The notes under the pieces: model-generated
Told to the model about the DNA's origin: nothing
Database searches by the model: none
What the model saw: only the letters and a program-made list of their open reading frames with translations
In this document: positions 26,745-35,451 of the stretch, piece after piece
How the letters are laid out: each line of letters opens with the position of its first letter
Numbering within the stretch: position 1 is the first letter of the stretch
Position numbers and translations under genes: made by a program
DNA from: Terriglobia bacterium
GTDB lineage: Bacteria; Acidobacteriota; UBA6911
Reading direction: 5' to 3'
Assembly (NCBI GenBank): GCA_020072565.1
Contig: JAIQGI010000007.1
Span: 1 to 64,000 of the forward strand
DNA: 64,000 nucleotides

Positions 26745-27626
26745 ATGGACGAAGAGAAGTCGTATCAGGTGGAAATTGACGAACTGCGCGCTGAGGTCGA
26801 GCGCCTGCGCAAGGAGAAGTCCGAGATCGGTGCCGCGTGGCAGCGCACCCAGCTGGCGCGCCACGAGCTGCGTCCTTACACTCTGGACTATGTGGAACGT
26901 CTGTTCGAAGGATTCTCCGAGATTCACGGCGACCGGCGTTTCGGCGACGATGCGACCATGGTTACCGGAATGGCCCGCTACCACGGCATTCCGGTGATGC
27001 TGGTGGGACAGCAGAAGGGGCGCGATCTCAAGCAAAGGCAGTATCGAAATTTCGGTTGTGCGCAGCCGGAGGGATATCGCAAGGCGTTGCGGGCCATGAA
27101 GCTCGCCGAGAAGTTCGCGCGCCCGATTATCAGCTTTGTGGATACCCCGGGAGCCTATCCCAGCATCGGCGCAGAGGAACGCGGCCAAGCTGAAGCCATC
27201 GCTTTCAATCTGCGCGAAATGGCCCGGCTGCAGGTGCCGGTCCTGGTGTGCATCATCGGCGAAGGCGGCAGCGGTGGAGCCCTGGGGATTGCGGTCGGAA
27301 ACTACATCGTGATGATGGAAAACGCCATCTACACGGTCATCTCGCCCGAGGGGTGCTCCGCGATCCTCTGGAAGGACCAGGATCATGTCGCGGCAGCGGC
27401 TGAAGCCCTCAAGCTCACCGCCCAGAATCTGCTGTCCTTCGGATTCATCGACGAGATAATCCCCGAGCCCGCCGGCGGGGCTCATACCAACTATGACCAG
27501 TCCGCCGAGGCCCTTGATTCAAGTCTGAAACCGGCCCTCGAATCCCTCCTCAGAATGTGCGGCTCCGAGCTCTGCGAGCAACGCTACCAGAAGTTCCGCC
27601 GCATGGGCGCCGTTGAGTCGTGCTGA
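26745..27626 (+). CDS. accA: Acetyl-CoA carboxylase carboxyltransferase subunit alpha
   Basis: A 293-residue subunit that, with AccD, transfers the carboxyl group from biotin to acetyl-CoA, making malonyl-CoA for fatty-acid synthesis. Family segments include ARHELRPYTLDYVERLFEG, VGQQKGRD, NFGCAQPEGYRKALR, FVDTPGAYPSIGAEERGQAEAIA, GEGGSGGALGIAVG and SPEGCSAILWKD. The N-terminal helix is somewhat shorter than in E. coli. GGGGAAGG precedes the ATG. It follows dnaE by 21 nt, the same order as in E. coli. Confidence 0.97.
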   Translation: MDEEKSYQVEIDELRAEVERLRKEKSEIGAAWQRTQLARHELRPYTLDYVERLFEGFSEIHGDRRFGDDATMVTGMARYHGIPVMLVGQQKGRDLKQRQYRNFGCAQPEGYRKALRAMKLAEKFARPIISFVDTPGAYPSIGAEERGQAEAIAFNLREMARLQVPVLVCIIGEGGSGGALGIAVGNYIVMMENAIYTVISPEGCSAILWKDQDHVAAAAEALKLTAQNLLSFGFIDEIIPEPAGGAHTNYDQSAEALDSSLKPALESLLRMCGSELCEQRYQKFRRMGAVESC

Positions 27627-27716
27627 AATACAGGCGCAAACCACAAAGAGCTTGAAAAGCTCCTGGGTCTTGACAGATTGTATTTTGGCGGCCTCTTGGG
27701 TCGTGGCCGGGTGTTT

Positions 27717-29576
27717 TCAGGCGCGGCCAAAGTTGCGTTCGATCTCATACAGACTGAAGCGCAGGATGATGGGTCTTCCGTGCGGACAATTGGTCGGAAT
27801 TTGCGTCTGCCCCAGCTCATCCAACAGCCACTGCATCTTCTCGATCGTCAGCGGCATGTGCACTTTGATTGCCGCCCGGCAAGCCATGCTCACGGCGATC
27901 CGGTCTTTGATCCGCTCCACGTCCAGGGTCCGCTCCTCCATCTCCAGCCCTTCGACGATTTCAGACAGCAGCTTCTGACAATCGAGTTCACGGGCGACCG
28001 CGGGCACCGAGCGCACCAGTACTGTGTTGCTCCCGAATCCTTCGACCTGAAAGCCGTTCCTGTTCAACTCCGGCAGTGCGCGGTCCAGCAACGCAGCCTG
28101 GTGCGGCGCCAGTTCGATGGTCACGGGAACGAGTAGCCCCTGGGTCTCCACGGCATTTCGACTCATGGCCAGGGCGATCTTCTCGTAGAGCACGCGTTCA
28201 TGCGCCACGTGTTGATCGATGATCAGCAGGCCGTCGCGATCGCATGCAATGATGTAGCTTTCCTGAATCTGTCCCAGAATGCGCACTCCCACCGGGTGGA
28301 AGATCTCGCGGGCAGAGTCCGGCGGCGCGCCCAGCAGCAGCTCGGGACGCATTCTCAGTGTGTGGTGGTCAGCGAGCGGAATCGGAGGAATCTGCGGGAC
28401 CTCGCGCAAGGGATAGTTGAATGCCCGCTGAAAGGGATCGGGCGCAAACGCAGGGGGACTGAAATCGAACGGCCCCGCATGGCCACCGTCCGGATCGCCG
28501 GCCATAGCGGCGCCGCCCGGGACGATCCCGGCGTGGGGCCAGTTCGCCGAGCCGTGATGCTCGTAGACGGGAATGGATCTGGTTCCCACCAGGGCGCGCA
28601 GGATGCTTTCGCGGATCAGGTCGTGTACAAGGCTCTGATCCCTGAAGCGGACTTCGGTCTTGGCCGGATGCACGTTGACGTCAATCTGGTCGTAGGGCAA
28701 CTCGACGAAGAGAAGCACAACAGGATAGGCGGAAGACGGGATGCTGTTGAGGTATGCTTGACGCACCGCGCTCGTCATCACTTTGTCCCGTACCATGCGC
28801 CGGTTTACATAGAAGAACTGCGAGTACGGATTTGTCTTCTGTTCATGCGGCTGTGACGCAAAACCGTGGATCGCCACATCCCCGGCCCGCCCGGAAATCT
28901 CGACCAGATTCTTCAGGAAACTGTCGCCGAAAAGCTGATAAGCCCTCTCGCGTACGGAAGGCACGGGAACCACATCAATCAGTTTGCGTCCTTCGCTTTC
29001 CAGCGTGAAACGAAGCTCCGGCCGGGCAAGGGCGTAATGGGTGACCAGCCGTGTGATGTGCCCGAGCTCCGTGTCGTGGGCACGCAGAAACTTGCGCCGG
29101 GCCGGCAGGTTGAAAAACAAGTCGCGGACCGCGACCTCCGTGCCTCTGTCCCACGGGATCGCCTTGACTGACCGCATTGTGCCGCCGTGAACTTCCACTT
29201 CAGTCCCCGGCGCCGAATCAGGCTCGGCCTCGTGTCGGGTCCGCAGTGTAAGCCGTGAAATCGATGCGATCGATGGGAGCGCCTCACCCCGGAAACCCAG
29301 CGTGGCGATCGCCGCCAGGTCATCGGCGCTCTGCAGTTTGCTGGTGGCATGGTGTTCGAATGCGAGAATGGCGTCGTCCTGAGTCATGCCTTCTCCGTCG
29401 TCCCGCACAACAATGCGCTTCTTGCCGCCGGCTTCCACGGAAAGGTGGAGCGCACGGGCGCCGGCATCCAGTGAGTTTTCCAGAAGCTCCTTGACGACCG
29501 ACGCCGGGCGCTCAACAATCTCGCCCGCTGCGATCTTGTTGGCCAGGATTTCGGGCAGGACCCGGATTCTGCTCAT
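27717..29576 (-). CDS. mutL: DNA mismatch repair protein MutL (endonuclease type)
   Basis: A 619-residue GHKL ATPase. The N-terminal domain has IAAGEIVERPASVVKELLENSLDAGA, DDGEGM and GFRGEALPSIASIS; a linker of about 100 residues follows. The C-terminal domain contains DQHVAHERVLYE near 452-463, which fits the metal-dependent nicking motif DQHA(x2)E(x4)E with Val for Ala, and CPHGRP near the end. Such MutL proteins cut the nascent strand themselves, so no MutH is needed. It lies 42 nt downstream of hisS on the same strand and converges with accA. Confidence 0.97.
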   Translation of the reverse strand: MSRIRVLPEILANKIAAGEIVERPASVVKELLENSLDAGARALHLSVEAGGKKRIVVRDDGEGMTQDDAILAFEHHATSKLQSADDLAAIATLGFRGEALPSIASISRLTLRTRHEAEPDSAPGTEVEVHGGTMRSVKAIPWDRGTEVAVRDLFFNLPARRKFLRAHDTELGHITRLVTHYALARPELRFTLESEGRKLIDVVPVPSVRERAYQLFGDSFLKNLVEISGRAGDVAIHGFASQPHEQKTNPYSQFFYVNRRMVRDKVMTSAVRQAYLNSIPSSAYPVVLLFVELPYDQIDVNVHPAKTEVRFRDQSLVHDLIRESILRALVGTRSIPVYEHHGSANWPHAGIVPGGAAMAGDPDGGHAGPFDFSPPAFAPDPFQRAFNYPLREVPQIPPIPLADHHTLRMRPELLLGAPPDSAREIFHPVGVRILGQIQESYIIACDRDGLLIIDQHVAHERVLYEKIALAMSRNAVETQGLLVPVTIELAPHQAALLDRALPELNRNGFQVEGFGSNTVLVRSVPAVARELDCQKLLSEIVEGLEMEERTLDVERIKDRIAVSMACRAAIKVHMPLTIEKMQWLLDELGQTQIPTNCPHGRPIILRFSLYEIERNFGRA

Positions 29577-29618
29577 GTCTCCCTCTGTGATTGAGGCGAA
29601 GGGCTAAGTCGCAAACGC

Positions 29619-30893
29619 TCAGTTGCCGGGCGCACGCTGCGCTCGAAGGTATCCCTCGAGCTCGTCCAGCGAGACCTCCTGCTGAGTCGAGTCTTGCATC
29701 CGCCTGATCACATAGCGGTCACGTGCCAGCTCGTCCTCTCCGATGATGAGCACAGCGCGCGCGCCGGCACGATCCGCTTGCCGCAACTGACTTTTCAGGC
29801 TGCCTCCCGTGAACTCCAGGTGACAGGCGAATCCCTGGTGCCGAAGCGTTCGTGCCGTCAAAATCGCCCTCCTGAAGGCCGCCTCCCCCAGGTGAGCCAG
29901 GAAGAGTTCGGGCGGGTGTTTTCCGCCGGCACTCACATGCTCGGGCAGAATCATCACCAGTCGGTCGAGCCCCATCGCAAATCCGAAGCCGGGGACTCGC
30001 GGCCCGCCCAGCACCTCGGCAAGCCCGTCATAGCGGCCGCCGCCAACGAGCGCATTCTGCGCCCCCAACTCGCCGCTCACGATTTCGAATGCAGTCTTTA
30101 CATAATAGTCGAGGCCGCGTACCAGCCGGGGAACGATCTCGTAGGAGATTCCTGCCTCCTGCAGATGGCTCTTGACCAGCTCGAAATGCCGGGAGCAATC
30201 CTCGCAAAGGTGGTCAGCGATCATGGGCAGAGTGTTGATGACGGGCTGGCAGGCAGCCACCTTGCAGTCCAGCACCCTGAGAGGATTGACTTCAGTACGG
30301 CGGCGGCAATCCTCGCAGAGGTCAGCCTGATGGCGGTGCAGCTCTCGGCGCAGCGTCTCGATATATTGCGGCCGGCAATTGGCGTCGCCGACCGAGTTGA
30401 TGAGCAGTCGCGATTGAACTTCAAGCGAGTCCAGAAATAACAGCATCATTTCGATGACTTCCGCCTCGATCGCGGGGTGCTCTGAACCGAGGGCCTCGGC
30501 GCCGATCTGATAGAACTGCCGCCACCGTCCCTTCTGTTTCTTCTCGTGCCGGAACATCGGGCCCAGGTAGTAGAGCTTGGTCACTCCGACGCCCCGGTGC
30601 ATGGAGTGCTGGAGGTAAGCACGCACGGTGGAAGCAGTGGCCTCCGGGCGCAGGCTCACGGATTTGCCGCTCTGATCTTCAAAGGTGTACATTTCCTTCC
30701 CGACAATGTCGGTCTCCCCGCCGATGCTGCGCGCAAAGAGTTCGGTCGCCTCAAGCAGCGGAGTGCGGATTTCCTGGAAGCCATAGCGAGAAAAGATGTT
30801 TCTGGCCTTCTGCTCGACCAGGTGCCATGAGGAGATTTCCGCCGGGAGAACATCCCGGGTCCCTGGAAGATTCGTCAAGAGCGTTTCAGCCAT
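29619..30893 (-). CDS. hisS: Histidine--tRNA ligase
   Basis: A 424-residue class II synthetase that charges tRNA-His. Motif 2 lies in the YYLGPMFRHEKKQKGRWRQF segment, the histidine-specific LVRGLDYYVKTAFE follows near 245-258, and motif 3 is FGFAMGLDRLVM. The C-terminal anticodon domain ends in YLRAQRAPGN. Four cysteines in CEDCRRR and CEDCSRH within the insertion region could bind zinc. GGAGG lies 8 nt before the ATG. The leader contains a small perfect hairpin (30922-30937). Confidence 0.97.
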   Translation of the reverse strand: MAETLLTNLPGTRDVLPAEISSWHLVEQKARNIFSRYGFQEIRTPLLEATELFARSIGGETDIVGKEMYTFEDQSGKSVSLRPEATASTVRAYLQHSMHRGVGVTKLYYLGPMFRHEKKQKGRWRQFYQIGAEALGSEHPAIEAEVIEMMLLFLDSLEVQSRLLINSVGDANCRPQYIETLRRELHRHQADLCEDCRRRTEVNPLRVLDCKVAACQPVINTLPMIADHLCEDCSRHFELVKSHLQEAGISYEIVPRLVRGLDYYVKTAFEIVSGELGAQNALVGGGRYDGLAEVLGGPRVPGFGFAMGLDRLVMILPEHVSAGGKHPPELFLAHLGEAAFRRAILTARTLRHQGFACHLEFTGGSLKSQLRQADRAGARAVLIIGEDELARDRYVIRRMQDSTQQEVSLDELEGYLRAQRAPGN

Positions 30894-30921
30894 TCGATCA
30901 TCCTCCGTCGATCGGTGCCGC

Positions 30922-30937
30922 TACGAGATAGCTCGTA
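30922..30937 (-). other. Perfect 6-bp hairpin in the hisS leader
   Basis: TACGAG and CTCGTA flank the loop ATAG. It lies about 30 nt upstream of the hisS start on the minus strand. No T-tract follows, so it is not a terminator; a role in mRNA stability or translation is possible. Confidence 0.4.
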
Positions 30938-30997
30938 AGGTTAACACAATTCATGAGCAGTGCGTAAGACGCCCGCTTCTTAGCATGATCGCCTCGG

Positions 30998-31027
30998 GGC
31001 AACTAGGTGAAATCCTAGGAAGTTGCC
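30998..31027 (+). other. Inverted repeat in the hisS / clp-like divergent region
   Basis: GGCAACT (30998-31004) pairs with AGTTGCC (31021-31027), with AGG and CCT inside the loop able to extend pairing and a CCTAGG palindrome between the arms. It lies in the 248-nt divergent region and could be an operator or RNA hairpin. I see no strong promoter pair here, only a TATAAC at 31100-31105 before the plus-strand gene. Confidence 0.4.
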
Positions 31028-31141
31028 GGATTTTCCCGGTGAGCCATACGGTATTGTTTTCAGGCAGCACATAAGAAACTTCGCGTGGCTAAACTTATCT
31101 ATAACGGGTAGGGGCGTGTAGGGGATCCGAAAGGAGGATTC

Positions 31142-32137
31142 ATGCTCAAGGCCAAGGAGCTGAGGGAGCAGTTGCAAAGAGAAATCATTGGCCAGGACGA
31201 GGCTGTTGACGCCGTCGTGCGAACTGTCGTGGTGGCCGACCTTGGGATCTGTGATCCACGCCGACCGCTAGGAACATTCCTGTTTTTGGGGCCCACAGGA
31301 ACCGGGAAGAGCCAGATTGGCCGTTCGCTGGCGAAGATCCTACACGGCGAGGAAGGTGACGTCGTTTCCGTCAATTGCACGGAGTTTAAGAACCCGCATG
31401 ACGTGGCCAAACTTGTCGGCGCACCTCCGGGGTATGTCGGGCATGATCAGGCGCCATTTCTGACCCAGGACAAGCTGGAAAAACGTCTCACGATCGTGAT
31501 CTTTGAGGAGCTTGAAAAGGCGGATCGCGCCCTGTTTGACCTCTTGCTGCAGATCCTCGAGCGGGGCGAGCTAACGACCGGCCGAGGCGTTGATCTGAGT
31601 TTCAAGAACTGCTTCGTCATGATGACCAGCAACGTCTGTGCCAAGGAGATTGACAACATCACGAAGAACGAGGTCATGGGTTTTGGACCTCCCCCGAGAA
31701 GGCTTCAGGAGATGGATGCCGACGCCGCGGACGCAAGAATCCGGTCTGCATGTCTGGGAGCGGTGGAGAACTTCTTCAGCCCGGAGTTCATCAACCGCAT
31801 CGATGAGATTGTCACCTTCAACCCGCTCAAGTACGAAGACCTGATGGCAATCCTGGAGAAGTTTCTGGCTGAGACCCGAGCGAGAGTCGCAATGGCGGGC
31901 ATTCACATGTCGCTATCGGAATCGGCCAAGCGATTCCTGATTGAAAAGGGGACCAACCTGCGCTACGGGGCACGTCCGCTGCGCCGGGCCGTCAGGGAGT
32001 ATCTGGAGTTTCCGCTGGCCAATCTGATCGCCGAGAATGACATGTCAGGCCGCAACCAGGCAGTGCAAGTCGAAGCAGGTAACGGCGAGTTGAATTTCTA
32101 TTTTGCCCGGCTGGCAAAGGGAGCGGTCGTGCCCTGA
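31142..32137 (+). CDS. Stand-alone ClpB/ClpC D2-like AAA+ ATPase
   Basis: A 331-residue protein equal to just the second AAA+ module of Hsp100 unfoldases. It has Walker A GPTGTGKS (50-57), pore loop GYVG (97-100), Walker B IVIFEE (118-123, with Glu in place of the usual Asp), sensor 1 MTSN (161-164), arginine finger in FSPEFINRID (Arg219) and sensor 2 GARPLRR (276-282), followed by the small C-terminal domain. The N-domain, first AAA+ ring, middle domain and ClpP-binding loop are all absent. A very strong AAAGGAGG precedes the ATG, so it is not simply a 3' fragment. Substrate unknown; hexamer formation and threading activity are inferred from the motifs. Confidence 0.82.
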   Translation: MLKAKELREQLQREIIGQDEAVDAVVRTVVVADLGICDPRRPLGTFLFLGPTGTGKSQIGRSLAKILHGEEGDVVSVNCTEFKNPHDVAKLVGAPPGYVGHDQAPFLTQDKLEKRLTIVIFEELEKADRALFDLLLQILERGELTTGRGVDLSFKNCFVMMTSNVCAKEIDNITKNEVMGFGPPPRRLQEMDADAADARIRSACLGAVENFFSPEFINRIDEIVTFNPLKYEDLMAILEKFLAETRARVAMAGIHMSLSESAKRFLIEKGTNLRYGARPLRRAVREYLEFPLANLIAENDMSGRNQAVQVEAGNGELNFYFARLAKGAVVP

Positions 32138-32730
32138 GAGGTATCCCGAGGAGGAATTTCGACCGGAGCAATTTCGATACGGTAGTTGAGAATCCGGCCG
32201 AGCGAATGATGAATTTCGCCGGATTCCACCCCATTGCAGGTGCCGCCTACGTAGCATTTCCTGATTGCGATCGTGCCTCCCCGCGCGATGGAGTTTGTGC
32301 CGCAGGACCTTCCCGCCGCGTCGATTACCGTAATGATGCCGTAAAAGCGGTCCAACAAATGCGCTTCCTCTTGAGCTTCGTTCTCATCGCCCTTTTCCAG
32401 CAACCTCAGGTGAGCCACGTGGTAAATAGCAGCGCCTTCGGAGTCAGATCTCCCCGGTGCGCCTTGAAAGCTCAGATCCAGAACACTCCAGACTTTGAAA
32501 TGAGTGGGTTGCAGATAATATCGATCACGCGCAAAACACCGCCTGCCTCCCTCGTCGACCTCGAACCGCTCCGTCCATAAATGAATCCCGTCACACACCC
32601 GGGGAATCTTCCTGCAGGCAAGCGGCGGGCCTGCGACTCGCCTATGCCGGCGCGCAAGCGTGACGGCGGCACCCACGGCGATGCTTCCGAGAGAGGACCA
32701 GAGAAACAGTCTTTTGTAGCTCGCTTTCAT
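32098..32730 (-). CDS. Membrane-anchored protein of unknown function
   Basis: A 210-residue protein I do not recognise. One hydrophobic segment near residues 8-24 (LFLWSSLGSIAVGAAVTLA) acts as signal or anchor, followed by a mixed soluble region containing six cysteines, with acidic stretches (KGDENEAQEEAHLLDRF). The last 40 nt overlap the end of the clp-like gene on the opposite strand, so the two transcripts run into each other. It is the last of four minus-strand genes of unknown function. Confidence 0.55.
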   Translation of the reverse strand: MKASYKRLFLWSSLGSIAVGAAVTLARRHRRVAGPPLACRKIPRVCDGIHLWTERFEVDEGGRRCFARDRYYLQPTHFKVWSVLDLSFQGAPGRSDSEGAAIYHVAHLRLLEKGDENEAQEEAHLLDRFYGIITVIDAAGRSCGTNSIARGGTIAIRKCYVGGTCNGVESGEIHHSLGRILNYRIEIAPVEIPPRDTSQGTTAPFASRAK

Positions 32731-32767
32731 ACACGTTAAGTCCGGGATTTAAGGGATCCTAGATAGC

Positions 32768-32795
32768 GGGCGATGCGCAGATTCCTGCTTCGCCC
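32768..32795 (-). other. Hairpin upstream of the 210-residue unknown gene
   Basis: GGGCGA and TCGCCC enclose a second pairing, GCAG/CTGC around GAAT (minus-strand reading). It lies in the 143-nt gap between two unknown genes. No T-run follows, so it may be an RNA processing or stability element rather than a terminator. Confidence 0.4.
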
Positions 32796-32873
32796 AATGC
32801 TACTAAAACACCAATCCTGATTCAAACACTTCCCTCAAACGGAGACTTCCGCTGATATCACCAGACTACGGAT

Positions 32874-34325
32874 TCAACTCACGCCAGGTCCCGGTGCCTT
32901 CGTCAAATCGGCGGCTGCCACCGAATCCCGCAGGATGCTGCGCTTGGAAACTTCCTGCATCAGGACTTCCAGAAAGCCCACGAACTTGCGCAGCAAAACC
33001 CTGACTTCCGCCTCGTTTCCGGATGTGATCAGCGCTTCCGAAAAATGCTCGAACTCGCCCCAGTCCTGGTACATCAGGTAACGCAGCGATGACTCTCGAA
33101 ATTGCCCGATCCGGTCCAGCATCCGGCTGAGGTCCAGGCCCGACGTTTTTTCCAGCTCCGCCTTGAGGTCGCGCCTCAGATCCCACAGATCTTTCCTCAG
33201 TTTCTGGCCCTGTTGAAGACCTTCGAGCATCGACGGAAACAACGCCTTGCCGTCTACGTTCTCGTCGAAGGCCTGGACCAGTGTGACGATGCAGCTCTGG
33301 TAGCAATTGCGCAGCAACCCATGGCTGTTTTCGACCTTTGTGAAGATTATTGCGGCATCCTTCTCCGATGAAAACCAAATGAGCTCCCGATCGAATGCGC
33401 GCTGTGTCTCCATCCGCAGTGAATGTAGAATCAGGTCGGCAGCGTTGCGCTGCTTCGGATTACCACGCCGTTCCTTAAGGAATCGCGACTTAAGGAAATC
33501 GCACAGCGAGTCCGCTTGCTCGTGCAGCAGCGAGAAGACAACAAGAAACCTGCGCAGCGGCCGGTCTTCGTTCAGTGCCGCGGAGACCAGCTTCAGATAC
33601 CGCAAGAACCGGTGTAGGTAGAGGAGAGCCAGCGATACATTACGGCGCAGGTGTTCCTCGGGAATTGAGTGTAGGACACCGCTCAAAATGGTATTGTCGA
33701 TCCGGTCATACTGCAGGCGAAAGCGTTGGCCGAGCAGCATGTCGATGTAACGACAGTTGCGCAGATCCCGCTGGAATGCCCTGCCAATGCTCAGAAACAA
33801 GGGAAAATCCTGGTGCAAGGGGTCGTTGAGGGCATCCACCATAGCCTTCAGATCATTGAGGGACTCAAGCAGGCAGGCCAAGCTCTCCATCGGGGTAGAC
33901 TGTTCGAGCAACTTGCCGACCTGGGAAACCAGGGCGCCCGTCCTGTAAGCCGGAGTTTCAACCGATGCATCCAACTCCACAGTGGCGTCCTGCCCCAACG
34001 CGCACAGCTGGAGCGCGCAGCGTTCGCATTCCTGCAGGGCCAGGCGGACGATGTGGATTTCTGGTGCAAAGTTACGCGTGACGAGAGCAGATTTCTCCGT
34101 TTCACTCAGCGGCAGGTGCCTGCAATTGAAGAACGCGCACAACCCTCTGAGCCATGTCTCAAACTCGAAAAGGACTTCAATGCCTTCCTTCTCCTGCAGG
34201 TGGGAGATCCAAGAGGAGAGGATTCCTGTCCCACCCACGAGCTCGGAACGAAGAGCGTCCAGAACCGAATCCTGTCCTATGCGTCCCTTCGCATCCACAA
34301 CCATATGCAACTCATTCCCGAGCAA
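32874..34325 (-). CDS. Large alpha-helical protein of unknown function
   Basis: A 483-residue soluble protein without signal peptide or membrane segment and without motifs I recognise. It appears almost entirely helical, with many Leu, Arg and Glu and repeated hydrophobic heptad-like stretches (for example NVSLALLYLHRFLRYLKLV and LRKFVGFLEVLMQEV). Cysteines cluster near residues 110-130 (QECERCALQLCALG). A TTG at 34325 lies 3 nt after the preceding gene's stop; an ATG at 34304 is an alternative start. It is translated after the 120-residue gene and probably works with it. Confidence 0.55.
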   Translation of the reverse strand: MLGNELHMVVDAKGRIGQDSVLDALRSELVGGTGILSSWISHLQEKEGIEVLFEFETWLRGLCAFFNCRHLPLSETEKSALVTRNFAPEIHIVRLALQECERCALQLCALGQDATVELDASVETPAYRTGALVSQVGKLLEQSTPMESLACLLESLNDLKAMVDALNDPLHQDFPLFLSIGRAFQRDLRNCRYIDMLLGQRFRLQYDRIDNTILSGVLHSIPEEHLRRNVSLALLYLHRFLRYLKLVSAALNEDRPLRRFLVVFSLLHEQADSLCDFLKSRFLKERRGNPKQRNAADLILHSLRMETQRAFDRELIWFSSEKDAAIIFTKVENSHGLLRNCYQSCIVTLVQAFDENVDGKALFPSMLEGLQQGQKLRKDLWDLRRDLKAELEKTSGLDLSRMLDRIGQFRESSLRYLMYQDWGEFEHFSEALITSGNEAEVRVLLRKFVGFLEVLMQEVSKRSILRDSVAAADLTKAPGPGVS

Positions 34326-34328
34326 CTG

Positions 34329-34691
34329 TTACCGCGTGAACCTGAGGAAGTCCTCCGTCTTCTTTCGCAGGGCGAGCCAATCCCCGAACAGCTCCGGGGT
34401 TTCCAGCCAAATCCGGAACCAGAGGGCCGCCTCCGCCTTCTCGGCCCGCTTCTCCGGTTTGACGCGCCGGTTGCGAGCGATCATCTCCGCGCGCTGGCGT
34501 CCAAGAGCTCCCAGACGCCGGCAACACCCCACACCCTTCTTATCGCTTGCTGCTAGAAAACGTTGACGCAAATTCTCAAGGCGGGCGAGCGTTTCTTCGG
34601 TCTCGGCAAGGGTGCCAAAGGAAAGGATTCCGCTCAGAATCTTGTCATAGGGTGGATCGAAAAGGAGTTCCCGGGAACGGGATCGGGTCAT
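34329..34691 (-). CDS. Small basic protein of unknown function
   Basis: A 120-residue basic, probably helical protein with an Arg/Lys-rich centre (GRQRAEMIARNRRVKPEKRAE-like) and a C-terminal Trp-containing helix (FGDWLALRKKTEDFL). Its ATG overlaps the TGA of the upstream gene, which supports that it is a real, translationally coupled gene. No domain recognised. Confidence 0.5.
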   Translation of the reverse strand: MTRSRSRELLFDPPYDKILSGILSFGTLAETEETLARLENLRQRFLAASDKKGVGCCRRLGALGRQRAEMIARNRRVKPEKRAEKAEAALWFRIWLETPELFGDWLALRKKTEDFLRFTR

Positions 34692-35356
34692 TTTCGCGGT
34701 GCGGCGTCGATGGCTGCTTTGAGGTCGATTTCAAAAAACATCATACTGGCGCCGTTGTCCCCCCGATAAATGTTCGGAATGTACACTTTGGCATCTGCCA
34801 GGCTCTTCCTCAGGTTTGCTGGATTGCTGATGGGCAGATAGAGGAAGCCACCGCGGGTATCGTGCGCTTCAATTCTTTTGACCCCCAGGAATTTGTACCT
34901 GAAATCGAGAACGGCATCCTCGTTGCTGTTGCTGATCTTGATTGGGGGGATTCCCGGTATCGGAGGGCGAATAGCCTTGGGTTTGGTTGCAAAAAGCCGA
35001 TGCACGGCCTCGGCGGGTGAAAGGGTTCGAATGTGATCCTCGTCCTGGAGCAACTCGATGGCATTGCCTTCCACTTCCACGGGGAAGTTGTTGCTATTGA
35101 AAATAATGACAGCCAACGGCATAATCCCGCGTGCCACCATGTCGTTCTTGTCGAAAAACTGCGCCGCGAGCGCATCGGAAAAGAACGGATCCACCGCGAT
35201 CGTGATTCCTTCGCTGGTAAGCTTCGACGGGTATGATTCGATCGCGCGCGGTTTCCACGGATGCACTTTGTACCCCGCCGGCATGGGGAGCGCCGTCAGC
35301 AGCAATACGGGAAACAGAAGCCTGCAGCAGCGCCAAAACGGAAAACTTGAGATCAT
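34688..35356 (-). CDS. Secreted protein of unknown function
   Basis: A 222-residue protein with a clear signal peptide (RCCRLLFPVLLLTALPMPAG). The mature part looks beta-rich, with PLAVIIFNSNNFPVEVEGNAIEL, a pattern typical of periplasmic or outer-surface beta-sandwich proteins, and KVYIPNIYRGD near the end. It is the first gene of the unknown minus-strand cluster. I recall similar proteins from acidobacterial genomes but cannot name the family. Confidence 0.6.
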   Translation of the reverse strand: MISSFPFWRCCRLLFPVLLLTALPMPAGYKVHPWKPRAIESYPSKLTSEGITIAVDPFFSDALAAQFFDKNDMVARGIMPLAVIIFNSNNFPVEVEGNAIELLQDEDHIRTLSPAEAVHRLFATKPKAIRPPIPGIPPIKISNSNEDAVLDFRYKFLGVKRIEAHDTRGGFLYLPISNPANLRKSLADAKVYIPNIYRGDNGASMMFFEIDLKAAIDAAPRK

Positions 35357-35451
35357 GACATCGGCTCCGGCCGTAAACCGGCATTCCGTGCAATTTTGAG
35401 CCTTTTCGGTGGTAGCGTCGAGAGTATAGCATCGCTCAGGGAAACCACAAA

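Noticed and set aside
27646-27660. GAGCTT-GAA-AAGCTC hairpin between accA and mutL as terminator
   Set aside because: Only a 6-bp stem with a 3-nt loop and no T-tract on either strand.
30894-31141. T-box or riboswitch in the hisS leader
   Set aside because: No T-box antiterminator sequence or long ordered stems; only small inverted repeats.
34688-35356. Assigning the unknown four-gene cluster to defence or secretion
   Set aside because: No nuclease, ATPase, secretin or pore motifs are visible in the four proteins; any functional label would be invented.
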